Below are positions 1-7,676 of a stretch of 12,476 bases of DNA, piece after piece (position 1 is the first letter of the stretch; every line of letters begins with the position of its first letter). The notes below the pieces were generated by a model. The model was not told the origin of the DNA, did no database searches, and saw only the letters and a list, made by a program, of their open reading frames with translations. The position numbers were made by a program, and so were the translations under genes. Source of the stretch: Parachlorella kessleri (taxonomy: Eukaryota; Chlorophyta; Trebouxiophyceae; Chlorellales; Chlorellaceae); assembly GCA_001598975.1 (NCBI GenBank), contig BBXU01003066.1, positions 1-12,476 of the forward strand. The letters are read 5' to 3'.

Positions 1-24
1 ACCATTACCACCACCATGACTCAC

Positions 25-108
25 TTGGGCTTCAGGTCCAGGTGGACAATGCGGTGCTGATGCAGGTAGGCCAACCCCGCGGCAATCTGCAGCGCCACGC
101 GAGCGCCC
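25..108 (-). CDS. Kinase gene exon: catalytic loop
   Basis: Acceptor GGCGTGCAG|G completes a Lys codon; 27 codons to CTG AAG CCC AA|GTGAGT. It encodes ARVALQIAAGLAYLHQHRIV, then HLDLKP, with the split codon most likely completing Asn. The catalytic Asp is present; the preceding Arg of HRD is Leu, a non-RD form. The Mg-binding DFG and the rest of the domain are beyond the window. Confidence 0.92.
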
Positions 109-3100
109 CTGCACGCCCAAGCAAGCATCCATCTGAGCATCTGAGCAAGCCTAAATAATGCTGTATCACTTGCATGGGCACGTCAGCGACAGGAGGCAGC
201 AGAAGGGAAGACATGCAAAGCGGGCGAAGCGTGGCCAGGGCAGGACCCTCCTTGGCAGCGCGGCCCTCGGCAATCGCAGCCCCCCAGCATTTTCAGCCCA
301 GCACCACCACCCTTCACAGGCCAGCCCCATGTAGAGAGGCTACGACAACGCTGCTAGGCAGCTGGGGAGCTACCACTGCAACTGCTGCTACTAAACGGCT
401 CGCTCACTTCTTGGTCCATGCATAGCTGCTGCTGCTGCTGCTTCACCACCCATGACAGGTCGCAGCCCCCGTTGAGAGACTACGGCAGCGCAGCTTAGAA
501 ACTCACTTCTTGGTCCAGGCGTAGCTGCGGTCGCCCGACTTTTCTGGGCGGGTGTGGAGGGCGGCGCCCAGGTCGGTTGCCATCAGCTCCATCAGCAGGT
601 ACCCCTGGCCCTCTGCACATTTGGCCAGACAAAATTCACAATCAAATTTGAGGCACCCAGGTCGGTCGCCATCAGCTCCATCAGCAGGTACCCCTGGCCT
701 TCCGCGCAAATGAAGACAGGAGACCTTGTACCCGTGGACATGTCAAGCTGTGCCCCATGTGACCCACCCACCCATCCATACATCCACACGTGCACACACA
801 TGTGACGCCCCCCCCCCCACCACACACACAGGCCTGCTCGGCCCCGGCCCTCACCTGACACGCAGGCGCCGTAAAAGTTGACCACATTGGGGTGCGCGAT
901 GCGCCACAGCAGTCGGCACTCCTGCGCCACAGCAGCATGGGGCGGGGGGCAGGCATGGGTTCGGCCGCCCGGCAGCACGGGGAGGAGAAAACGGAGATGA
1001 GAGGAGGTGAGCTGAGGCGTGCCGATGCCCCCAGAAATGAGGTGGCTAGACACTGTGGCAAGGCGGAGAATTGCTGCTGGCACAGTGGAGAAACGGTGGT
1101 GGGGCGAGGGCCCGGGCGCGACGGAAGGCACAGGAAGGCATCTCAGGGAGGTGGTAGATCCCTCTCGGCAAAGTACAACAAGCAGGCGGGATGGATGCGG
1201 CAGACATTACTCGGATGCCAATAGCCCAGCAGCGGCTGCCCAAGGAGGGTGTCCGTAAAGCACACGCACTTGCCCACACACTGCTGGCCAACCACACAGC
1301 CCTGTGCGGTCCGTTGGTGCCTTACCCCGTCACCCAGCAGAGCTGGCAAGAATCCTCAGGACAGACACTGAACAGCCTATACCAATCAGAGAGTGTTCGA
1401 CACTATCCGTATCTCAAAGGTGGTTCTGATGATTGAACATAATATGACATTTGACTGTGTCCTTTTCGATGGGGTTCACCAACTGTGACGCCCAAGCTCC
1501 CAACAACTCACGTCGATGAAGTATTTATGGCGGTTGGCCATGGAGGTGACGCTGTGGAGCTGGAACACCTTGCAGGCGCAGAGCGTCGCGCCGTGGATGC
1601 GAGCACGGTACACATCACCGCTGCAGAGCACGCTCAGCAAAACGAAGGTCAGTTGCTGGAGCGGGTGATTGTGCTTGGCGGGGCACGCACGCACCCAAAA
1701 GGGACCTTGCCAACGCGCTTGTGGCGTTGCTCTCTTGCAATGCGAGACTTCACACCCAAGGAGAGGTATTGCTTTCAAGAGAGCTTGGTGTGTACCCCTG
1801 GGCGGGGGGGAGTTGGTAGCAATGCCAAGTGGCGCTACGTGGTTGTTGACTACACCAGTTAGGTAAGGCGGGGCCGAGGGGTCACCCCTCAGTCCAGGGC
1901 TCAGCACAGCGGGGCCGCTGTAGCCATCCTGTGCATACAACAAGTGGTTGGTTACCCAAGTATTACTCACCTGTACCCCTCCCCCAGCTTGATCAGCTTG
2001 CCCTGGGAGTCGCAGCAGAGCTCGATGGCCTCCTTGGAGACCACCTGCGCGGGGGGCAGCAGGCACAGCAGGCCCCTCAGGCACAGCACAGCAGGCCCCT
2101 CAGGCACAGCAGGTGGCGCCTACTCCCTGATCCCTGAGGACGCATAGACATAAGAAGGTTGCAAGAGCCTTGTCAGGGAACTGCCTGCAAGTGGGCGGGC
2201 ACTGCTGCTGCTGCTGAGGTGACATACTAGGACCCCTCAAACCTACAGAAACTCAATCCTGCTTTGACGTAACTACAACTTAAATGGCTTTCCAAAAAAA
2301 AAAAAAACCCTTAAATGGCCAGGGTCCGATTTATATCAGCAGAATCTGCCATGTTGTTACCTCCACCCACACATGAACCACACACTACGACACACACTGC
2401 GCTGGCGACCCTCGACCAGTCCTGCACCTACCTAGCGCAGCTTCTGATGCCAGAGCTGTGTTGGCTATCGTGCTGTGCCAAGAATCCTACGCTGTGTGCG
2501 CTGTCCATGCTGTGCCACAACACTTACCACATCCTCCCATTGTGGACCCGCCGAGTGCGCAAACATGCTTCGCGCCCTCTCCGCCTTCTCGTCAGCAGGC
2601 GCAGGCGCCAGCGTGCCGCTGCCAATTGAGCTCGTCAGCACAGAGCTGCCCATGGCAACAATGCCGCCGCTCATGCTCTGCACGACAAGGGCAGCAAGAG
2701 AGTGTCAGTTGGGCTTCGCAATCAATTCCTTTCCAAGCTTGCGGCTGGTACGCCCAGCAGTACGCTGAGGTGTACACCTCTGCAAGGGCGCCAACCACCC
2801 GAGCAGCCATAAAGCCGCTGCCACTTGAGGCGGTAGAAAGCTAGCAGCCGACATGCTGGTTTGGCAGCCTGACGTGAGCATGCCGCCACCACCACCGTTG
2901 CAGGGTAGATCAAAGAGCGAGCCACTGTCCCAAACAGTAGCGACCCCAGCTCACAGCTTCGTTCGTACCTTGCGCCTTCTCGCGTGTCAGAATCCCAATG
3001 TCCTAGCCGACTCCCCAGCAGTGTTAGACTTACCCCCAACGTCCCCGCGCCCCCGCTGCTGCCAGTGCTGATAGCCTTCAGCGCCGCCAGGGACTCGTGC

Positions 3101-6100
3101 GCAACAGCCGCCTCCTTCTCAGCCGACGACAGCTGCGAGCAGGGACGGCGGGAATCGCAAATGCTTCACTTCGAAGTTCGCCATGACATGATAACTTCAC
3201 TCTGATACAGCCCTGGGCAGCTCCATGCCTTCTTCTCTTGGCTGGGGGCAGCAGCAGGCAGTCAGGTGGCAAGGGTGAGGGCCCTTGGAAAAGCTCACAC
3301 GCTATGCCAGCCTCCAGTGATCGGCTCGTGTGGCGCATGTATCGTGCCGCTGGGGGGCCCAGGTGCACAGCTGGGAATCAACAACCATGCCTGCTTGGCG
3401 TGGCTCCCCTTCTGCCTCCTAAACTCACTGCCAGCCCATGGGCACTGCACCGCTCACCTGGTTCCGCAGCAGCAGCTCGCGCTCCACGGCACTCTGGTTC
3501 TTATTCTTCTCCTCCGCCAGCTGCGCCTCCAGCCGCTCAACTCGGGCCGCCTGCGGCCACAGCACGCGCAGCAGGCACTCACTCTTCACGCACCTTGCTG
3601 CCGGCGGCTTCGCTGTCCACACCCATGGGAGCAAGGCTGCATGCTGCGCTGCCAGGTGCTCACGAAGCCAAGCCAATTGGCTACACCAGGGCAAGTACCG
3701 CTGCCTCCAACACAAAGATTCAGCTGGAGAGCCGACAGGGCTGGAGCAAAGCTTTGCAAGCAGCGCCTCCAGGCGCGGACCCTACAGTCTGCAAGCACTA
3801 AAGAGGACCCCTGCACCACCCCAACCAGGGTGCACGGCCCACAACGCAGCCACACCGCTTCAGCTCGCACTGGCTGACTGGCACGCCATGCACTGAGCAG
3901 CCCGCAGCACAGCAGGCCCGGCACGCAGAGCGCAGCATGCCCAGCGCGCGCACCTCGGAGCGCAGCGTGGCCACCTCCTTGCAGCCCTCCATGTCCATGC
4001 TGGCGGTGTTGGACTTGGCGACGAGCGAGTCCTGCGCAGCGCGCAGGTCGCGCGCAGCGTTGGACAGCTCAGCACGCAGCTCCGCCAGCTCGCGCGTCGA
4101 CTCATCGCGGTCCGTGCTGCGCTTCATGTGCAGCTCCAGCAGCGCGCCCTGGGTAGCCACCAGGCTTCGCGTGGTGGTGGAGAGCTGCAGGCAGGGGGGC
4201 GGGGGGGGCAGGCTTACTAGAAGCTTGCTAGTAGGGTGGCAGGCAAGTGCGGAGAGACAGGAGTAGGGCTGACGTGTACTTAAAGGGCTGGAAGCAAGGT
4301 AGCTCCTGGGTCATGGTCCTGCTAACACATCAACAAGCCTCCTCAGGGGCAGCCCAAATGTGCCCTACCCCAGACCACACCTTGGGGGGGTCATACAACA
4401 ACTTTCACACCAGTGTGGGGCAACGCCATCTCAAAGGCTTTAGGGTGCCCTGCCGGTGGCGCCTGGCATGACTCACCTCTGCCCTCAGGCTGGCCAGGTC
4501 CTCGTCGGGGCCACTACGCGGTCCCCCCTCCCCCCCCCTGCTTAGTCAATGTGGGCCTAGCATGACTCACCTCTGCCCTAAGGCTGGCCAGATCTTCGTC
4601 AGGGCCGCTGCGCGGTCCGCTCCACATCTGTGGGTAATCCTGCAGCACCAGGAGCAACGGGCTCCACACGCTCGTTTCAACCAGGCTTATCACGCAGTCA
4701 GTTCACCGGCCAGGCGCAACGACCTGGCACCGGCGACAGCTCTGCCGCCTGGGGCGGCCCCCCACACATCCTCGGGCTGGGTACAGTCTCATGCTGGGGG
4801 GCGCGGCCCCAGGCACTACCTCGCGGTGGAGGACAGGCGACAGCGACAACATGGCGGGCACGCACTGTGTTTGCGTGCAAGCCACTCTGCACACCAACTG
4901 CATGGGACAGGTCGAGATATGGGCAGCAGTGGCACAGCATCTATCTGTGCCCCCTGAGGCACAGCGGGTGATTCTCTATATCAGACCAAGTTGCGCTTAT
5001 GGTAGAGCCAACACCCTTCAGTGATTGGCTGCCAGCAGCACGGGCACACCACAAGGAAACACTTGCCACGCCCACCCGCCCCAAGAGCATTGAGGGGCAC
5101 GTCAACCCCCTTCTCCCAATCCCTTTGTGCAGGAGCGGTGCTGTGCTTGTACCCTCTGCGCAAAAGTGGTGCAGCGCTAGCATGACATATAGCCGGGGCA
5201 GCCACCTGGGATCGAGGGTCTTGCCCCAGGGAGGAAGCTTGCTGCTGGCCAGACCTCCCGCGATCCACCCCCGGTGGGATCCCCCCCCTTGGTTCCGGCC
5301 CCCATGAAGTCCCGCTGTACTGCTGAGTCCCGCTGTACTGCTGGGTCCCGCTGTACTGCTGGGTTCCGTTGTACTGCTGGGTCGCGCCACTTGCAGGCGC
5401 CTCCAGCATGGCAAGAAAGTGAGATGCTATGAGGATACGCGCAAGGTGCGCGCACGACATGGTGACAAGGGACGCCCGGGATGCCTGCCAATCAACCTCA
5501 GACACCAAAAAGCGCAAAAAAACTCACCTGCACACCAGGCCGCAGCCACTGACCCGGCGGCAGGCACCGCCCCAGGCCCTGCTGAACCCACCACGCCTGG
5601 CTTTGTCAAAATACACCACACACACCGCTGGCGCTGGCGCTGCGGTGCGCAGCGCGCGCTGTGCCTTGCATGCCCCTGCTGGAGACCATTACAGCACACT
5701 ACCCACCTTTGGCTCTGAACCTCCGATAGAAAAGCCGCTGCGGCCCCGGTCACTGACAGCCCCGCAGCTGCCGCCGCTGTGGCCGCGGCTGTCGCCTGCT
5801 GTGCGGCCGCCGGACTGTCGACGCCACAGCGCATAGCCTACCAAAACCGCAGCGCCGCAGCAGGCGGCACCCACAACGAAACCTGCACCCAGGGCTCCAC
5901 CACCTCCTGCAGGGTTGAGTGCTGGGGGGCACCTTTAAGAGAGTCCCCGCGCACACTCTTGAGAGCCTGGAGGCGTCCCAGGCGCAGCAGGGTGGGAAGA
6001 ACTCTGAAGTGGCTGAGGGGAAGAGTGCCCAGTGTGACAACTGGCCGGCACACGCCATTCGGGGAAGTACAGCTGCCATAGCGATCCGGCCCCGCAGGTT

Positions 6101-6197
6101 GGAACCGGGCTTCACCTGTGACAGCCTCGCTGCCAGGCCCAGAGCTGCTGGTCCGTGACATGGTAGTCATTGTCAGCCCTGCCACGTATGGCACTGC
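25..6197 (-). CDS. Membrane-anchored TKL-like protein kinase with coiled coil (partial, multi-exon)
   Basis: Twelve well-supported exons plus one provisional N-terminal exon join in consistent phase: 6116-6197 (provisional), 5707-5906, 5206-5400, 4571-4627, 3954-4184, 3458-3550, 3034-3132, 2528-2677, 1971-2044, 1512-1620, 855-921, 507-612 and 25-108. The product has a transmembrane helix, a Gln/Tyr-rich linker, a long Ala/Glu/Leu-rich coiled coil, then a kinase domain. The kinase domain shows a GEGYSGDV Gly-rich loop, beta-3 CACK lysine, alpha-C Glu in DECRLLW, HPNVVNFYGAC, and catalytic loop HLDLKP. The activation segment and C-lobe lie beyond the left edge. The family resembles TKL/Raf-like and receptor-like Ser/Thr kinases, which phosphorylate cytosolic targets from a membrane anchor. 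The ligand, substrate and true start are unknown. HLD instead of HRD marks a non-RD kinase. The kinase call is firm; the TM-to-kinase linkage rests on phase-consistent splicing by eye. Confidence 0.85.
109..506 (-). other. Intron of the kinase gene
   Basis: Apart from the donor-side echo at 402-429 and its looser extension, it holds a CTG triplet run (about 425-442) and nothing else I can identify. Confidence 0.7.
402..429 (-). repeat. Intronic near-copy of the beta-5 exon's 3' edge and donor
   Basis: Matches 501-528 (last codons SYAWTK plus the donor) with two synonymous differences (TAC/TAT, GCC/GCA) and GTGAGC instead of GTGAGT. Looser similarity extends over 302-401 versus 443-500, so a larger unit of roughly 100 bp was probably duplicated. 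It is a usable-looking second donor. Confidence 0.75.
507..612 (-). CDS. Kinase gene exon: beta-5 and hinge
   Basis: Acceptor AATGTGCAG|AG completes a GAG codon with the preceding phase-1 exon; donor AAGAA|GTGAGT leaves phase 2. It encodes GQGYLLMELMATDLGAAL (beta-5, hinge and start of alpha-D), then an acidic/basic loop ending SYAWTK. Partial copies of both its edges lie in the flanking introns (652-708 and 402-429). Confidence 0.9.
652..708 (-). repeat. Intronic near-copy of the 5' edge of the beta-5 exon
   Basis: A 57-bp copy 89 bp upstream in transcription of the segment at 563-619. Five differences, all at third codon positions and all synonymous across CAEGQGYLLMELMATDLGA. The position of the acceptor AG in the true exon reads GG here, so this copy cannot be entered at the same site. 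Confidence 0.9.
855..921 (-). CDS. Kinase gene exon: alpha-C Glu and beta-4
   Basis: Acceptor GGCGCAG|GAG, donor TCAG|GTGAGG, 22 codons plus one base. It encodes ECRLLWRIAHPNVVNFYGAC; the first Glu matches the alpha-C salt-bridge residue and HPNVV is a near-universal kinase motif. A 13-bp direct repeat (900-912 and 923-935) straddles the acceptor, so the intron end copies the exon's LLWR codons. Confidence 0.92.
922..1511 (-). other. Intron of the kinase gene, 590 nt
   Basis: Bounded by GAC|GTGAGT and GGCGCAG. I see no domain, coding-like echo or clear repeat in it beyond the 13-bp repeat at its 3' end. Confidence 0.7.
1512..1620 (-). CDS. Kinase gene exon: beta-2/beta-3 with catalytic lysine
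   Basis: Acceptor CTCTGCAG|C, donor ATCGAC|GTGAGT. It encodes GDVYRARIHGATLCACKVF, where the Lys of CACK is the expected ATP-anchoring beta-3 lysine, then a helix ending KYFID that runs into the alpha-C glutamate of the next exon. Confidence 0.92.
1971..2044 (-). CDS. Kinase gene exon: N-terminal edge and Gly-rich loop of kinase domain
   Basis: Acceptor GCGCAG|GTG, donor TACAG|GTGAGT, 24 codons plus two bases. It ends KLGEGY and the split codon joins with the next exon to give GEGYSGDV, a canonical GxGxxGxV ATP-binding loop. The exact reconstruction of the motif across the junction confirms both splice sites. Confidence 0.9.
2045..2527 (-). other. Intron of the kinase gene with short tandem repeat and poly-A insertion-like site
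   Basis: Near its 3' end (2049-2110) a CAGGCACAGCAGGCCCCT-type unit is repeated in tandem. A run of 14 A (2294-2307) is flanked by 9-bp direct repeats. The rest is unremarkable. Confidence 0.65.
2280..2319. repeat. Poly-A tract flanked by 9-bp direct repeats
   Basis: TTAAATGGC at 2280-2288 and again at 2311-2319 bracket TTTCC, 14 A and CCC. The layout resembles a target-site duplication around a very short poly-A insertion, but slippage or chance is possible at this size. Confidence 0.5.
2528..2677 (-). CDS. Kinase gene exon: linker ahead of kinase domain
   Basis: Fifty codons, acceptor TCGTGCAG|AGC, donor GATGTG|GTAAGT, phase 0. A Ser/Gly/Thr-rich low-complexity start (MSGGIVAMGSSVLTSS) is followed by a charged segment (ADEKAERARSMF) and ends PQWEDV. 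A Trp-acidic motif just before the Gly-rich loop is typical of the N-terminal border of TKL kinase domains. Confidence 0.75.
3034..3132 (-). CDS. Kinase gene exon: end of coiled coil and Gly-rich turn
   Basis: Thirty-three codons, acceptor CTGCTCGCAG|CTG, donor TTGGGG|GTAAGT, phase 0. It begins LSSAEKEAAVAHESLAALK, continuing the helix, then breaks into a Ser/Gly-rich segment (STGSSGGAGTLG) that ends the coiled coil before the kinase linker. Confidence 0.8.
3458..3550 (-). CDS. Kinase gene exon: coiled coil
   Basis: Thirty-one codons, acceptor GGCCGCAG|GCG, donor AACCAG|GTGAGC, phase 0. The peptide (AARVERLEAQLAEEKNKN, then ERELLLRNQ) is a classic charged coiled coil that continues the preceding exon without a break in heptads. 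Confidence 0.85.
3954..4184 (-). CDS. Kinase gene exon: coiled coil
   Basis: Seventy-seven codons, acceptor GCCTGCAG|CTC, donor TCCGAG|GTGCGC, phase 0. The sequence is heptad-rich with few helix breakers (RELAELRAELSNAARDL, then RAAQDSLVAKSN), which suggests a dimerising coiled coil. It joins in frame to AARVERLEAQL. A second GAGGTG donor-like site lies inside it near the end (KE|V), so a slightly shorter form is possible. Confidence 0.8.
4466..4530 (-). repeat. Intronic near-copy of the 4571-4627 exon (possible alternative exon)
   Basis: A copy 94 bp downstream of the exon, including the donor GAG|GTGAGTCATGC. Over 16 codons it differs at six bases, all third positions and all synonymous (CGC/CGT, AGC/AGT, CCT/CCC, GAA/GAG, GAT/GAC, CTT/CTG). 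Its 5' edge is replaced by a G-rich homopolymer (C-rich on the plus strand, 4523-4538). The nearest acceptor there would leave the copy out of phase by one base as the sequence stands. Confidence 0.8.
4571..4627 (-). CDS. Kinase gene exon: start of coiled coil
   Basis: Nineteen codons from ATG TGG AGC to GCA GAG, with acceptor ACCCACAG and donor GCAGAG|GTGAGT, phase 0 at both ends. Its end (DEDLASLRAE) continues heptad-like into the next exon (LSTTTRSLV). A near-copy of the 16 C-terminal codons plus the donor lies in the following intron at 4471-4518, so splicing could use either copy. Confidence 0.65.
4628..5205 (-). other. Intron of the kinase gene, 578 nt
   Basis: Bounded by TCCCAG|GTGGCT and ACCCACAG. 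Some open frames run through it (for example CGGPPQAAELSPVPG before a possible CAG|GTCGTT donor near 4727), but no convincing acceptor-donor pair in phase 0 was found. A small missed exon cannot be excluded. Confidence 0.5.
5206..5400 (-). CDS. Kinase gene exon: Gln/Tyr-rich hexapeptide-repeat linker
   Basis: Sixty-five codons, phase 0 at both ends (acceptor ATGCTGGAG|GCG, donor TCCCAG|GTGGCT). It carries four 18-bp units that each encode QQYSGT (the first QQYNGT), then a Gly/Pro/Gln-rich tail. It looks like a disordered juxtamembrane linker. The acceptor is weaker than others in this gene, so the 5' boundary may shift; the frame is set by its neighbours. Confidence 0.55.
5309..5380 (-). repeat. 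18-bp coding minisatellite, 4 units
   Basis: Four direct units of 18 bp (plus-strand unit GTCCCGCTGTACTGCTGG) at 5309, 5327, 5345 and 5363. Because 18 is a multiple of 3, copy-number change adds or removes whole hexapeptides without a frameshift. Units 2 and 3 are nearly identical; the unit at 5363 is the most diverged. Confidence 0.85.
5707..5906 (-). CDS. Kinase gene exon: transmembrane helix and juxtamembrane region
   Basis: Acceptor ACCCTGCAG, donor CCAAAG|GTGGGT, 66 codons plus two leading bases. It opens with a Gly/Ala-rich hydrophobic run (GGGALGAGFVV, then GAACCGAAVLVGYAL) followed by the basic stop-transfer WRRQ. A Ser/Gly/Arg-rich stretch ending GGSEPK follows. This is the only clear membrane helix in the gene and puts everything downstream, coiled coil and kinase, on one side of the membrane, presumably the cytosol. 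Confidence 0.7.
6116..6197 (-). CDS. Provisional N-terminal exon of the kinase gene
   Basis: Acceptor AATTACAG at 6198, 27 codons beginning AVPYVAG, and a good donor ACAG|GTGAAG leaving phase 1. That phase joins exactly to the two leading bases of the transmembrane exon (GA GGT GGT). The frame is open further upstream, so an alternative acceptor TGCAG gives an exon starting at 6269 (ELLRAYY). The segment would lie on the outer side of the membrane. I recognise no domain. The donor is better supported than the start. Confidence 0.45.
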
Positions 6198-6401
6198 CTG
6201 TAATTGCACCGTCTCTCCTCGCGAGGGTAGCCAGGCAAGCAAAACTACATAGTACGCTCGAAGGAGCTCCTGCAGGGGGGGATAGCCACTCTGATATCCA
6301 GGCCCGCCCGCCAGGATAGCGCCGGTTGCACCGGACACAGATTGATAGCAGGGCTTCAACGACGCGTCATGGCGCTCAGGATTGCCTAGAGGCCTCCTCA
6401 C

Positions 6402-6441
6402 CTGCTCGGCTGTAAGCCCCACAAGAGCTCCGACTACTGCT
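6402..6441 (-). CDS. Candidate small upstream exon (AVVGALVGLTAEQ)
   Basis: Acceptor CTCCTACAG and donor GAGCAG|GTGAGG enclose 13 codons in a frame ending in phase 0, which fits the acceptor at 6198. The Ala/Val/Leu-rich peptide resembles a helix-forming ectodomain segment, but that is only an impression. An overlapping frame with an ATG at 6594 is also open here, so frame and extent are uncertain. Confidence 0.25.
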
Positions 6442-6645
6442 CTGTAGGAGGGCTTTACTGGCTTCCCTGAGCGGGCTTGCGAGCAGAGAATAAAACGCCG
6501 TTGTAATCCTCGTCAAGCCTGCACCGCGGAAAGATCCGCCTATCCGAATAAGCTGAGTCGTCCCCGGCCGCAGGGAGCATGCTTTGGTGGTCATCCGGCC
6601 CGCCGTGGCATAAAGCGCGCGACCATGAATACGTTTACGCCTACC

Positions 6646-6650
6646 TTACA
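6646..6650 (-). terminator. Possible TGTAA polyadenylation signal
   Basis: TGTAA on the minus strand, the usual chlorophyte polyadenylation signal, about 1.03 kb after the Rieske gene stop. It is the first one I noticed downstream. A pentamer is weak evidence, and a 3' UTR of this length would be long though not exceptional for this group. Confidence 0.25.
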
Positions 6651-7676
6651 TCCTCCTTAGCTTAATTTGCCCATCTTACGCTTAGGTACGCCTAGGCGCT
6701 GGTGTGATCATTCTCCGCTGGGCGGCACTTCAACCCAGTGGCGCCTAGGTACGCCTGCATCCCTGCGTTGCCAGTCGATGCCAGCAGGGCCCCCAGGGCA
6801 AGCCGCAGTGGTGTGCAAGCGGCGGGTACAAGGGTTGTTTATTCCGGGCAGTACGCAACCCAGCGTCAAGGGGGGGATTGGACTGGTGCCTGAGTTCTGA
6901 TCCAGCAGTTCTCTCACCGAGGTAAACTAAGCCCACTGTGAGAGGAAGTGCAACCGAAACTTGAAGTTTATGCTCCGCGGCTTCCCCGATTTCTCGTCCA
7001 GGTTATGGCGATGCCCTGGCGCACCCACTGGTCTGTACAACTACCTGTAGTTGGCGGTGTGCACTGATCACACAGACTGTATCTGTAACCCATCGGGTTG
7101 TTCCTCTTGGGCACTGGTACCTGGCAAAGCAACGAGTGCAGTCCTGAGGTGAGCACGCAGGAGCTGGGTGGCAACTGGGTTTCTACCCAACCTATACTCA
7201 CACACTGCCACCTTAGTAATAGCGCCTGTAGCCCTGCCCACAAACTCACTACACCATGCTTGTTGCTGAGGGTGGCAGGCAATGCAAACAGAGGAGAGCT
7301 ACGGGCGCAGTTTACTGACAGGGCTGCATTCCACCATTCCTGTTGCGCTGAATGACTCTCATAGCCTCTTTGAACAGTGCTAGAGCACGTGGCATGCATG
7401 CAAGTATAGCAAGACGAGAGGGGAGCGGTGGCCCCTGAAGCTAGGAGTAATCACTTATGGCAAGACCGTCACTGTTGCTTGGTGGGACAAGACCATGTGA
7501 TGCCCTTGCTTTCCTAGAACCCAGGTTGAAAGTCCCCTGGAGCCACAGGGTGCCCCTTCACGTTGTTGGCACCAGCATCATCTCCATGAAAGCCCAGTGT
7601 TGATACTGCGGGCTACTTGGCTGCCTTGGCACCTCGTTGCACCACAGCCTTCCTACGCCCACGACCCCTCCGTGAC

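Larger units (their letters stand above)
6198..7676. other. Intergenic/5' end region between the two genes
   Basis: It should contain the start of the kinase gene and the 3' UTR of the Rieske gene. Only the provisional exon at 6402-6441 stands out. A minus-strand ATG at 6594 opens 72 codons but has no signal-peptide character. A cysteine-containing frame near 6990-7100 (DQCTPPTTGSCTDQW) has no clear splice sites. A small pair of mixed direct and inverted repeats lies at 6683-6756. I cannot place a promoter. Confidence 0.4.

Noticed and set aside
3238..3896. Long overlapping plus-strand open frames in the coiled-coil region
   Set aside because: They lie antisense to phase-consistent minus-strand exons, have low-complexity composition and match no family; they are shadows of GC-rich DNA.
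5907..5940. A roughly 26-nt intron (AAAG|GTGCCC to TGCAG) ahead of the TM exon
   Set aside because: Phase fits, but the length is too short for a normal spliceosomal intron; the ACAG|GTGAAG donor at 6115 is a better choice.
5838..6422. 194-residue minus-strand frame read as one unspliced coding block
   Set aside because: It is out of frame with the transmembrane segment it overlaps. A donor at 6115 with the acceptor at 5907 joins the two in matching phase, so the tail of this frame is intron.
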